Assembly (NCBI RefSeq): GCF_008087085.1
Contig: NZ_VIYJ01000003.1
Span: forward strand, 248,001-312,000
DNA length: 64,000 nucleotides
DNA from: Nocardioides rubriscoriae
GTDB taxonomy: Bacteria > Actinomycetota > Actinomycetes > Propionibacteriales > Nocardioidaceae
Reading direction: 5' to 3'
Shown piece by piece: positions 53,290 through 61,358 of this stretch. The notes beneath the pieces are model-generated. The model searched no databases. It was not told the DNA's origin and saw only the letters and a program-made list of their open reading frames with translations. The position numbers were made by a program, and so were the translations under genes. Each line of letters begins with the position of its first letter. Position 1 is the stretch's first letter.

Positions 53290-54912
53290 GTGACCGACGT
53301 CCAGGACCGCCCCGAGGCCCCCGCGGCCGACCGCCGTCGCGCCGGCGAGCTCGGCCCGCGCGAGCTCGCGCGCTGGTCGTGGCGCCAGCTGACCTCGATG
53401 CGCACCGCGCTGGTGCTGCTGCTGCTGCTCGCCCTGGCCGCCGTGCCGGGCTCGATCATCCCTCAGGAGGGCGTCGACGCCCTCAAGGTCTCGCAGTGGA
53501 AGGCCGACCACCCGGGGCTGACCCCGGTCTACGAGCGGCTCGGGCTGTTCTCGGTCTACGACTCGGCGTGGTTCTCGGCGATCTACCTGCTGCTGATGGT
53601 CTCGCTGGTGGGCTGCATCATCCCGCGCACGTTCCACTACGTCCGCGCCATCCGGGCCGAGCCGCCGGTCGCCCCGCGCAACCTGTCGCGGCTGCCCGAC
53701 CACACGTCGTACGCCACGGACGCCTCGGTCGAGGAGGTCCTCGACCGCGCCCGCCTCGTGCTCGGCAGGCGCCGCTACCGCCTGCGGCTCGACCAGGACG
53801 ACGCCGTCAGCGCCGAGAAGGGCTACCTGCGCGAGGTCGGCAACCTGCTGTTCCACCTGTCGGTGATCGTGGTGCTCGTCGGCTTCGCCTACGGCTCGGT
53901 CTTCGGCTACCAGGGCGGCGTGATCGTGATGGTCGACGGGCCGCCGTTCTCCAACACCGCCGCCTCCTACGACGACTTCGACCCCGGCAGCGGGTTCGGC
54001 GCCGACGACCTCGACCCGTTCTCCTTCACCGTCGACGACTTCGACATCACCTGGCTCACCAAGGGCTCCGGTGCGGGCACGGCGCGCGAGTTCAAGGCCG
54101 CCATGACCTACCGCGAGGGCACCGACGGCGAGGAGAAGACCTACGACCTGCGGGTCAACCACCCGCTGAGCATCGGCAACACCGACGTCTTCCTCATCGG
54201 TCACGGCTACGCGCCGCGCATCACCGTGCGCGACGGCCAGGGCACCGTGATCTACGACGGCCCGACCGTGTTCCTGCCGCAGGACCCGTCGTTCCTGTCG
54301 TTCGGCGTGGTCAAGGCCGCCGGGGGTCTGTCGGCCGACGGCACGAAGACCCAGGTCGGGCTCGAGGGCCTGCTCTACCCGACGTTCTACCTCGCCGACA
54401 ACGGCACCGCCGTCCGCACCCCCGCCACCTTGTTCCCCGCCCTCGGCAACCCGTTGATCTCGATGAGCGTCTACACCGGCGACCTCGGGCTCGACGACGG
54501 CGTGCCGCAATCGGTCTACCTGCTCGACACCACGAAGGCCACGCAGGTGCTCAAGCCCGACGGCAAGCCGCTGCGTCTCGACCTCAGCGAGGGCGAGACC
54601 GCGCAGCTGCCCGACGGGCTCGGGTCGGTCACCTTCGACGGCGTCCAGCCCTGGGTGCGCGTGCAGATCAGCCAGTCGCCCGGCAAGCGGGTCGCCCTCG
54701 CGGGCGTCGTGCTGGCGCTCATCGGGCTGTGCGGGTCGCTGTTCCTGCGCCCGCGGCGCGTGTGGGTCCGGGCCCGGCGCCGGGAGGGTGATGAGGGTGA
54801 CGGCGAGGGTGACACCATGGTGGAGGTGGCGCTGCTCGACCGCTCGGGCGGTGCCGACCTGAGTGACGTGCTCGACGAGATCGTGTCCGAACTGCAGAAG
54901 GAGCCCCGATGA
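53290..54912 (+). CDS. resB: Cytochrome c biogenesis protein ResB
   Basis: A 540-residue membrane subunit of the system II haem-delivery and ligation complex. Three N-terminal helices and one C-terminal helix flank a large extracytoplasmic domain (residues 170-480). PGSIIPQEGVDALKVSQWKADHP and NLLFHLSVIVVLVGFAYGS are typical of the family; the His in FHLS is a haem ligand candidate. The tail is acidic. GTG start at 53290; the stop overlaps ccsB (ATGA). Confidence 0.93.
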   Translation: MTDVQDRPEAPAADRRRAGELGPRELARWSWRQLTSMRTALVLLLLLALAAVPGSIIPQEGVDALKVSQWKADHPGLTPVYERLGLFSVYDSAWFSAIYLLLMVSLVGCIIPRTFHYVRAIRAEPPVAPRNLSRLPDHTSYATDASVEEVLDRARLVLGRRRYRLRLDQDDAVSAEKGYLREVGNLLFHLSVIVVLVGFAYGSVFGYQGGVIVMVDGPPFSNTAASYDDFDPGSGFGADDLDPFSFTVDDFDITWLTKGSGAGTAREFKAAMTYREGTDGEEKTYDLRVNHPLSIGNTDVFLIGHGYAPRITVRDGQGTVIYDGPTVFLPQDPSFLSFGVVKAAGGLSADGTKTQVGLEGLLYPTFYLADNGTAVRTPATLFPALGNPLISMSVYTGDLGLDDGVPQSVYLLDTTKATQVLKPDGKPLRLDLSEGETAQLPDGLGSVTFDGVQPWVRVQISQSPGKRVALAGVVLALIGLCGSLFLRPRRVWVRARRREGDEGDGEGDTMVEVALLDRSGGADLSDVLDEIVSELQKEPR

Positions 54913-55946
54913 GCAACACCGCGTGGGAGGCGCTGAGCAACCAGGCGGTCGGAGCAGCCGGCATCGTCTACTTCCTCGCCCTCATCGTGCTGATCGCCGA
55001 GTGGGCCACGCACCGACAGGTCGTGGTCGCCGAGACCGCGCGCGCGACCGAGGGTGCCCGTGGCGGGGTGGCGCTCGCCGTCCGCACCGGCGGTGACGGC
55101 AGCGGCGTCGACGTCGACGCCGGCGCCAAGGAGCGACGCTCGGAGTTCCTCGGGCGGCTCGGCCTGCTGCTCACCGCCCTCGCGGCCGCGGTGCACTTCG
55201 TAGCGCTCCTGGGGCGCGGCATGGCCGCCGACCCCAACCGGGTGCCCTGGGGCAACATGTACGAGTTCACGATCTCGGGCACCTTCATCGTCGCCCTCAT
55301 CTACCTGGTGCTGGTGCGCAAGTACTCCCTGGAGTGGATGGCGCCGCTGGTCGTCGCGTTCGTCGTCACGACGATGATGGTCGGCGTCATCTGGCTGCAC
55401 GCCCCGGTCGCGCCGCTCACCGAGGCCCTCAACTCCTACTGGCTCGTCATCCACGTCGTGTCGGCCGTCATCGCCACCGGCGGCTTCACCATCGGGGGCA
55501 TCCTGTCGATCGTCTACCTGGTCAAGCAGCGCCGCGGCGGCGACGCCGGTGCCCCTCCCGGCTCGCGGATCCCCTCGCTCGCCGTCCTCGACCGCACCGC
55601 CTACCGCGTGCACTCCTTCGCGTTCCCGGTGTGGACCTTCGCGGTGCTCATCACCGGCCCGATCTGGGCCCACGAGGCCTGGTCGCGCTACTGGAACTGG
55701 GACCCCAAGGAGGTCTGGGCGTTCATCACCTGGGTCGTCTACGCCGCCTACCTCCACGCCCGCGCCACGGCCGGCTGGAAGGGCCGCAACGCCGCCATCC
55801 TGGCCTGCGTGGGCCTGGCGACCCTGTGGTTCAACTTCATCGGCATCAACTACTTCTCCACCAGCTCCCAGCACTCCTACGCCGGCGGCGAGCTGCACTC
55901 GGTGGTCGTCTCGAGCGACGCGTCACCAGGCCCCGCCGACCTGTAG
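54909..55946 (+). CDS. ccsB: Cytochrome c biogenesis protein CcsB (CcsA-type)
   Basis: A 345-residue partner of ResB with about eight membrane helices and the WWD haem-handling motif, here RYWNWDPKEVWAFITWVVYAAYLH. Flanking haem-ligand His residues are present (WLVIHVVSAVI and YLHARATAGW). It exports haem and joins it to apocytochrome c. It ends the hemL-ccsB run. An inverted pair of REP-like elements lies downstream. Confidence 0.94.
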   Translation: MSNTAWEALSNQAVGAAGIVYFLALIVLIAEWATHRQVVVAETARATEGARGGVALAVRTGGDGSGVDVDAGAKERRSEFLGRLGLLLTALAAAVHFVALLGRGMAADPNRVPWGNMYEFTISGTFIVALIYLVLVRKYSLEWMAPLVVAFVVTTMMVGVIWLHAPVAPLTEALNSYWLVIHVVSAVIATGGFTIGGILSIVYLVKQRRGGDAGAPPGSRIPSLAVLDRTAYRVHSFAFPVWTFAVLITGPIWAHEAWSRYWNWDPKEVWAFITWVVYAAYLHARATAGWKGRNAAILACVGLATLWFNFIGINYFSTSSQHSYAGGELHSVVVSSDASPGPADL

Positions 55947-55984
55947 TCCGTCCCGACCGGCGTCGTACTGCGCCCGCTCACGGT

Positions 55985-56105
55985 GGTCGAGGAGCTTCCG
56001 CTAGGGAGCGTCACGAGACCGCCTGACCGCGGCCGACGTGGTCGGGTCGACCTGTCCCTGCGGCTGGTCGGTCTCGTGACGGTTGCTGGCGCAACCTCCT
56101 CGACC
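55985..56105. repeat. Inverted pair of REP-like palindromic units
   Basis: Unit A (55985-56020) and unit B (56070-56105, opposite strand) are each 36 nt. They share GGTCGAGGAG at one end and CGTCACGAGACC at the other. The middles differ but both fold: CTTCC-GCTA-GGGAG in A and GTTGC-GCCA-GCAAC in B. They lie 49 bases apart between ccsB and a convergent small gene, like a bacterial interspersed mosaic element, and could act as a terminator. Confidence 0.75.
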
Positions 56106-56139
56106 GACGTGGGGTGGCGGTCGTCGTACGGCACGGTGC

Positions 56140-56352
56140 TCAGTCGGTCGGGCCGGGGTCCTCGGGGTTGAGGCGCTTGCGGTCGAGGTCGCGCAGGAAA
56201 TCCTCGTCGTCGTCGGGGGCCACCGCCTTGCGGGGGGCCGGACGGTGGGGACGGGTCGGGCGCTCGGGCAGCACGCCGCGCTCCTGGAACACGCGTACGA
56301 GGAGGTAGATCGCCACCGCGAAGAGGGCGAGCACGAACAGGAACCGAAGCAC
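56140..56352 (-). CDS. Small single-pass membrane protein
   Basis: A 70-residue protein. An N-terminal membrane helix (LRFLFVLALFAVAIYLLVRVF) is followed by a basic Pro-rich stretch and an acidic tail (DDDEDFLRDLDRKRLNPEDPGPTD). Function unknown. It is divergent from the DUF4229 gene, whose start is 54 bp away, so both share a promoter region. Confidence 0.75.
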   Translation of the reverse strand: MLRFLFVLALFAVAIYLLVRVFQERGVLPERPTRPHRPAPRKAVAPDDDEDFLRDLDRKRLNPEDPGPTD

Positions 56353-56405
56353 ACCCCCAGGGTAGAGCCACCCTGGTCGCGTGGGTCGCCGGATAGGGTG
56401 GTGGG

Positions 56406-56717
56406 GTGAAGGACTTCGTCATCTACACCTTGCTCAGGCTCGGGCTGTTCCTGCTCACCTGGGGCGCGGTGACCGGCGCCTGGCTGCTGATCACCGACAA
56501 GGCCGCCCTCGGACTGACGTTCCTGATCGCCCTGGTGATCAGCGGCATCGGCTCCTACTTCGTGCTCGCCGTCCCCCGCGAGCGGCTCGCCCGCCACGTC
56601 GAGGCGCGCGCGAGCCGCGCCACGGCCGCGATCGAGGAGCGTCGGGCCCGCGAGGACGCCGCCGCGGACGCCGCCGAGGCCGAGGCCTCCAGAGCCGCTG
56701 ACGACCAGCAGCGCTAG
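56406..56717 (+). CDS. DUF4229 membrane protein
   Basis: A 103-residue protein with two membrane helices (YTLLRLGLFLLTWGAVTGAWLLI; LTFLIALVISGIGSYFVL) and a charged C-terminal coiled coil (ARASRATAAIEERRAREDAAADAAEAEASRAA). It matches DUF4229, common near menA in Nocardioides-like genomes. Role unknown. Its stop codon overlaps the stop of the opposite gene in CTAG. The start is GTG. Confidence 0.82.
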   Translation: MKDFVIYTLLRLGLFLLTWGAVTGAWLLITDKAALGLTFLIALVISGIGSYFVLAVPRERLARHVEARASRATAAIEERRAREDAAADAAEAEASRAADDQQR

Positions 56718-56851
56718 CGGTTCTTGCGACGCTCGAGCTGGTGGCGGATCCGGCTCTCGGGCTGCCCGAGCACCTTGGCCAGGATCTGCACCCGGAACTG
56801 GTAGGCCGCGACCAGCGCGCCGATGATCACGAGCAGCACGAGGAACTTCAT
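56714..56851 (-). CDS. Small membrane protein downstream of menA
   Basis: A 45-residue peptide with one membrane helix (FLVLLVIIGALVAAYQF) and a basic tail (ESRIRHQLERRKNR). The ATG lies 17 bases after menA on the same strand. The stop shares the palindrome CTAG with the stop of the DUF4229 gene. It is short but has regular coding structure; function unknown. Confidence 0.7.
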   Translation of the reverse strand: MKFLVLLVIIGALVAAYQFRVQILAKVLGQPESRIRHQLERRKNR

Positions 56852-56868
56852 GTCCTGACCGTACGCGG

Positions 56869-57741
56869 TCAGGCCAGCACGAGCGCGGCGCTGACCAGCA
56901 CGGCCCAGGCGAGCTCGGCCACGCCGGTGGTCTGCAGCACCGGGATCAGGCCCGGCCCGGTCGCGCCGCCGAGCACGATCCGCAACCCGCGTACGGCGAG
57001 CGCCAGGAAGCCCAGGCCGACCAGCACCCACCACGTGGCGAGGGCGGCCACGACGACGACCGCGACGGCGGCGACGGCGACCAGGGCGGCGTACAGGGCG
57101 CGGGTGCGCCGGTCGCCGAGGCGTACGGCGAGGGTCATCTTGCCGACCTCGCGGTCGGTGGGGATGTCGCGCAGGTTGTTGACCACGAGGATCGCGCAGG
57201 CCAGCGCGCCGATGCCGACCCCGGCCGCGAGGGCCGCCGACGACCACGCCTGCGTCTGCACGAAGGTCGTGCCGACGCAGGCGACCAGGCCGAAGAACAC
57301 GAAGACCATGACCTCGCCGAGGCCGAGGTAGCCGTAGGGCGTCGAGCCGCCGGTGTAGTACCAGGCGGCGACCACGCAGACCGCGCCCACGGCGACCAGC
57401 CACCACGCGGTGGTGGCGGCGAGCGCGAGCCCGGCGACGCCGGCGACCCCGAAGGCCAGGAACGCCGCGCGCTTGACCGCGCCGGGCGTCGCGGCCCTCG
57501 ACGCGACCAGCCGCATGGGTCCGACCCGGACGTCGTCGGTGCCGCGGATGCCGTCGGAGTAGTCGTTGGCGTAGTTGACCGCGACCTGCAGCGCCAGGCT
57601 CACCACGAGCGCGAGCAGCGCCTTCCACCCGACCGCGCCGTCGTCGTACGCCGCGACGCCGGTGCCGGCGAGCACCGGGGCGACCGCCGCCGGAAGGGTG
57701 CGCGGCCGTGCTCCCTGGACCCACTCAGACGCTGTTGCCAC
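56869..57741 (-). CDS. menA: 1,4-dihydroxy-2-naphthoate polyprenyltransferase
   Basis: A 290-residue UbiA-family membrane enzyme that attaches the polyprenyl chain in menaquinone synthesis. The first Asp-rich motif is NYANDYSDGIRGTDD and the second is NNLRDIPTDREVGKMTLAVRLG. About nine helices. The GTG at 57741 is the first start that gives a complete protein (VATASEWVQGARPRTLPAA). It is divergent from menE with 57 bp between. Confidence 0.95.
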   Translation of the reverse strand: MATASEWVQGARPRTLPAAVAPVLAGTGVAAYDDGAVGWKALLALVVSLALQVAVNYANDYSDGIRGTDDVRVGPMRLVASRAATPGAVKRAAFLAFGVAGVAGLALAATTAWWLVAVGAVCVVAAWYYTGGSTPYGYLGLGEVMVFVFFGLVACVGTTFVQTQAWSSAALAAGVGIGALACAILVVNNLRDIPTDREVGKMTLAVRLGDRRTRALYAALVAVAAVAVVVVAALATWWVLVGLGFLALAVRGLRIVLGGATGPGLIPVLQTTGVAELAWAVLVSAALVLA

Positions 57742-57798
57742 GCACGGATTCAAGCAGGGGCGGAGCGGCTCGACGCGGGCGGGCCGTAGCCTCGGGGC

Positions 57799-58764
57799 GT
57801 GGACCTGCGCGCGTGGCTCGAGGCTCCGGGGGAGCCGGAGCCGCTGGTGGTCGAGACGTCCGGCTCGTCGGGCACGCCCAAGCGGGTCATGCTGCCGCGC
57901 CGGGCCGTCCTGGCGTCGGTCGCCGCGACCGAACGCCGCCTGGGCGGGTCGGGGCTGTGGGTGCTCAAGCTGCCCCCGTCGTACGTCGCGGGCGTGCAGG
58001 TCGTGGCGCGCTCGCTGGTCGCGGGGCACGAGCCCTGGACCGGCGACGGCTGGCCCTCGGGCGACGGGTGGTTCACGAGCCTGGTCGCCACCCAGCTGCT
58101 GCGGGTGCTCGACGACCCCGACCGCGGCGACGACCTCGCGGCGCTGCGCCGCGCCCACACGGTGCTGCTCGGCGGTGGACCGGTCGACCCCGCGCTGCGG
58201 GCGCGTGCGACCGAGGCCGGCGTGCGGGTCGTGGCGACGTACGGCTCGGCCGAGACGGCCGGCGGCTGCGTCTACGACGGGCTGCCCCTCGACGGCGTGG
58301 CGGTCAAGATCGACGACGACGGCCGGATCCGCATCGGCGGGCCGACCCTGTTCGTCGGCTACGAGGGCGACCCCGCGCTGACGGCGCAGAGCCTGGTCGA
58401 CGGCTGGTTCGTCACCTCCGACGCCGGCCGGTTCGACGACGACGGGCGCCTGCAGGTGCTCGGCCGCGTCGACGACGTGGTGGTCAGCGGCGGCGTCAAC
58501 GTGCCCGGTCCGGCCGTGGCCGCGCGGCTTCGCACGCACCCGCTGGTCGAGGCCGCCGAGGTGGTCGGCGTGCCCGACGACGAGTGGGGCAACCGGTTGG
58601 TGGCGTTCGTGGTCGGGCTGGTCGGCGAGGCCGAGGCCCGCGAGTGGGTCGCGGCCGCGCACCCGCGCTCGTGGGCGCCGCGCCAGGTCGTCGTCCTCGA
58701 CGAGATCCCGCTGCTGGCCAACGGCAAGCCCGACCGCCTGCGCCTGCAGGAGCTCGCACGATGA
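57799..58764 (+). CDS. menE: o-Succinylbenzoate-CoA ligase
   Basis: A 321-residue AMP-forming ligase, shorter than the 450-500 residues of most MenE because the N-terminal subdomain is reduced, as in other actinobacteria. Motifs: VVETSGSSGTPKRVML (P-loop), ATYGSAETAGGCVYDG, VTSDAGRFDDDG and the catalytic Lys in LLANGKPDRLRL. GTG start. It overlaps menC by four bases in the menE-menC-menD operon. Confidence 0.93.
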   Translation: MDLRAWLEAPGEPEPLVVETSGSSGTPKRVMLPRRAVLASVAATERRLGGSGLWVLKLPPSYVAGVQVVARSLVAGHEPWTGDGWPSGDGWFTSLVATQLLRVLDDPDRGDDLAALRRAHTVLLGGGPVDPALRARATEAGVRVVATYGSAETAGGCVYDGLPLDGVAVKIDDDGRIRIGGPTLFVGYEGDPALTAQSLVDGWFVTSDAGRFDDDGRLQVLGRVDDVVVSGGVNVPGPAVAARLRTHPLVEAAEVVGVPDDEWGNRLVAFVVGLVGEAEAREWVAAAHPRSWAPRQVVVLDEIPLLANGKPDRLRLQELAR

Positions 58765-59702
58765 CGAGCCCGATGCGGGTGCTGTCGATCCCGATGCGCA
58801 CTCGCTTTCGCGGCATCACCACCCGCGAGGTCGTGCTCGTCGAGGGGGCTGCGGGCTGGGGTGAGTGGAGCCCCTTCGTCGAGTACGACGCCGCGGAGGC
58901 CGCGCCCTGGCTGGCGTGCGCCCGTGAGGCCGCCGCCGGCGACTGGCCGGCCGCGCTGCGCACGTCGATCCCGGTCAACGTCACCGTGCCCGCCGTCGGC
59001 CCCGAGCAGGCCCACTCGATCGTGCGCGCCGGCGGCTGCCGCACCGCCAAGGTCAAGGTCGCCGAGCCCGGCCAGACCCTCGCCGACGACGTCGCCCGCG
59101 TCGAGGCCGTCCGTGACGCGCTCGGCCCCGGCGGCGCCGTACGCGTCGACGCCAACGGCGGCTGGTCGGTCGACGACGCCGTGACCGCGGTGCGCGCCCT
59201 CGACCGCGCGGCCGGTGGTCTGGAGTACGTCGAGCAGCCCGTCGCGAGCGTCGAGGACCTCGCGCTCGTACGCCGCCGCGTCGACGTCCGCGTCGCCGCT
59301 GACGAGTCCATCCGCCGCGCTGCCGACCCCTACCGCGTGCGCGACCTCCAGGCCGCCGACGTCGCCGTGCTGAAGGTGCAGCCGCTCGGCGGGGTGCGCG
59401 CCTGCCTGCGCATCGCCGAGGACATCGGCCTGCCCGTGGTCGTGTCGTCGGCCCTGGAGACCTCGGTCGGCATCGCCGCCGGCCTCGCCCTGGCCGCCGC
59501 CCTGCCCGAGCTGCCGTTCGCGTGCGGCCTGGCCACCGTGCAGCTGCTCACCGACGACGTCGCGCTGGCCCCCCTGCTGCCGGTCGACGGCGTGCTCCCG
59601 GTCGGGGTGCCGCGCCTCGACCCGGCCGCGCTCGACCGGCTGGCCGCCGCCGCCGACCGGGTGGCCTGGTGGGAGTCCCGCTACGAGGAGGTCACCCGAT
59701 GA
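58761..59702 (+). CDS. menC: o-Succinylbenzoate synthase
   Basis: A 313-residue enolase-superfamily enzyme that dehydrates SHCHC. The catalytic lysine lies in CRTAKVKVAEPG; metal ligands are in VRVDANGGWS, YVEQPVA and AADESIRR; the second lysine is in VAVLKVQPLGG. It overlaps menE and menD by four bases each. Confidence 0.94.
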   Translation: MTSPMRVLSIPMRTRFRGITTREVVLVEGAAGWGEWSPFVEYDAAEAAPWLACAREAAAGDWPAALRTSIPVNVTVPAVGPEQAHSIVRAGGCRTAKVKVAEPGQTLADDVARVEAVRDALGPGGAVRVDANGGWSVDDAVTAVRALDRAAGGLEYVEQPVASVEDLALVRRRVDVRVAADESIRRAADPYRVRDLQAADVAVLKVQPLGGVRACLRIAEDIGLPVVVSSALETSVGIAAGLALAAALPELPFACGLATVQLLTDDVALAPLLPVDGVLPVGVPRLDPAALDRLAAAADRVAWWESRYEEVTR

Positions 59703-61273
59703 GTGCCACACAGCTGGCCCGTGACGTCGTCCAGCAGCTGCTCGACGCCGGCGTCACCGAGGTCGTCGTGGCGCCCGGCAGCCGCAACGCCCCCGTCTCG
59801 TTCGCGGTCCACGACGCCGCGCGGGCCGGGCTCGTGCGGCTGCACACCCGCATCGACGAGCGCTCGGCCGGTTTCCTCGCCCTCGGGCTGACCCGCAGCC
59901 ACGCGCGCGCCGCCGTCGTGTGCACCTCGGGCACCGCCGTGGTCAACCTGCACCCGGCGGTGCTCGAGGCCGCGCACGCCGGGGTGCCGATGGTCGTCGT
60001 CACCGCCGACCGGCCCGCGCGGCTGCGCGGCACCGACGCCAACCAGACCACCGACCAGGTCGGCGTCTTCGGCCGGCTCGTGCCGACCGTCGACCTCGAC
60101 GCGCCCCGGCCCCTCGACCTGGCCGCCACGGGCCCCGTCCACCTCAACCTCCAGCTCGACGAGCCGCTGCTGCCCGACGACGCCTGGACCCCGATAGTCG
60201 TGGACGTTCCGCACGGCGGGTCGTCGGTGCAGAAGGTCCACGACTATCCGGGCGTGGAGCTGCCGCTGGGCCCGCGCACCGTGGTGGTCGCCGGCGACGA
60301 CGCCGGGCCCGCCGCCCGCCGGCTCGCCGAGACCGCGGGCTGGCCGCTGCTGGCCGAGCCGTCCTCGGGGGCGCGCACCGGTGACCACGCGCTGCGCTGC
60401 TACCGCTTGCTGCTCGACACCGGCCTCGGCGCGCAGGTCGAGCGGGTGGTCGTGCTGGGCCGCCCGACCCTGTCGCGACCGGTCACCCGGCTCCTGGGAC
60501 GCGCCGACGTCGAGGTGCACTCGGTGCCCGCGCCCGGCGTGTGGGGCGACCGCCCCTACGCCGTCACCTCCAGCGCGCCGGCCTACACCGCACCGACCGA
60601 CGACCCGGCGTGGCTGGAGTCGTGGCGCACGGCCGACCGCTCGGTCTCGCGCCAGCTCGACCAGCTGCTCGCCCGCGAGGCCGACCTGACGCCGTACGAG
60701 GTGGCGGGGGCGGTGCACCGCGCGCTCGAGCCGGGCATGCAGCTGGTCGTCGGGGCCTCGAGCCCGGTGCGCGACCTCGACCTGATGGCCCGGCCGACCG
60801 GGGTGGGGGAGCGGCGCAAGGTCGTCGCCAACCGCGGCCTGGCCGGCATCGACGGCACCGTCTCGACCGCGATCGGCGCCGCGCTCGGCCGCCGCCACGG
60901 GCCGTCGCTGGCGCTGATGGGCGACGTGACGTTCCTGCACGACAGCAACGGGCTGGTGCTCGGGCCCCACGAGCCGCGGCCCGACCTGGTGATCGTGGTC
61001 GTCAACGACGACGGCGGGTCGATCTTCACGATGCTCGAGCAGGGCGCCCCGGCCCACGCCGACCGCTTCGAGGCGCTCTTCGCCACCCCGCACGGCGTCG
61101 ACCTCGGGTCGCTCTGCGCGGCCACGCGCACACCCCACACCCTGGTCGACAGCCTCGGGCAGCTCGAGCAGGTGCTGCGCAGCCCCAACGGCGGCATCGA
61201 GGTGGTCGAGGTGTCGGTACGCCGCGACAACCGCCGCGCGCTCGACGAACAGATCCGCGCCCTGCGTCCCTGA
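59699..61273 (+). CDS. menD: SEPHCHC synthase MenD, carrying a repeat-encoded insert
   Basis: A 524-residue TPP enzyme that condenses isochorismate with 2-oxoglutarate. The N-terminal PYR domain has catalytic Glu in TRIDERSAGFLALGL; the C-terminal PP domain has the TPP motif GDVTFLHDSNGL. Residues 166-183 (IVVDVPHGGSSVQKVHDY) are encoded by a palindromic repeat that also occurs between genes at 63243-63310. They fall in the linker after the PYR domain, where an insertion can be tolerated. The stop lies within a 10-bp tandem repeat. Confidence 0.94.
   Translation: MSATQLARDVVQQLLDAGVTEVVVAPGSRNAPVSFAVHDAARAGLVRLHTRIDERSAGFLALGLTRSHARAAVVCTSGTAVVNLHPAVLEAAHAGVPMVVVTADRPARLRGTDANQTTDQVGVFGRLVPTVDLDAPRPLDLAATGPVHLNLQLDEPLLPDDAWTPIVVDVPHGGSSVQKVHDYPGVELPLGPRTVVVAGDDAGPAARRLAETAGWPLLAEPSSGARTGDHALRCYRLLLDTGLGAQVERVVVLGRPTLSRPVTRLLGRADVEVHSVPAPGVWGDRPYAVTSSAPAYTAPTDDPAWLESWRTADRSVSRQLDQLLAREADLTPYEVAGAVHRALEPGMQLVVGASSPVRDLDLMARPTGVGERRKVVANRGLAGIDGTVSTAIGAALGRRHGPSLALMGDVTFLHDSNGLVLGPHEPRPDLVIVVVNDDGGSIFTMLEQGAPAHADRFEALFATPHGVDLGSLCAATRTPHTLVDSLGQLEQVLRSPNGGIEVVEVSVRRDNRRALDEQIRALRP
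60193..60248 (+). repeat. Palindromic repeat inside menD (copy 1)
   Basis: A 22-base arm starting GATAGTCGTGGAC (60193-60214) pairs with 60227-60248 at 20 of 22 positions around a 12-base loop. The right arm is identical over all 22 bases to the right arm of the copy at 63289-63310, and the left arms differ at one base. It is read in frame as part of MenD. Confidence 0.85.
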
Positions 61274-61323
61274 CCGTCCCTGACCGTCCCTGACCGTCCC
61301 TGACCGTCCCTGACCGTCGTGAC
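61265..61323 (+). repeat. Tandem 10-bp repeat at the menD stop
   Basis: CGTCCCTGAC is repeated five times exactly (61265-61314) and followed by a degenerate sixth unit (CGTCGTGAC). The menD stop TGA is in the first unit. It is a variable-number tandem repeat candidate in the 85-bp gap before the antiporter gene. Confidence 0.9.
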
Positions 61324-61358
61324 CGCGTGCCCTGGCGGCGTGCGCGAGACTGTGCCGC

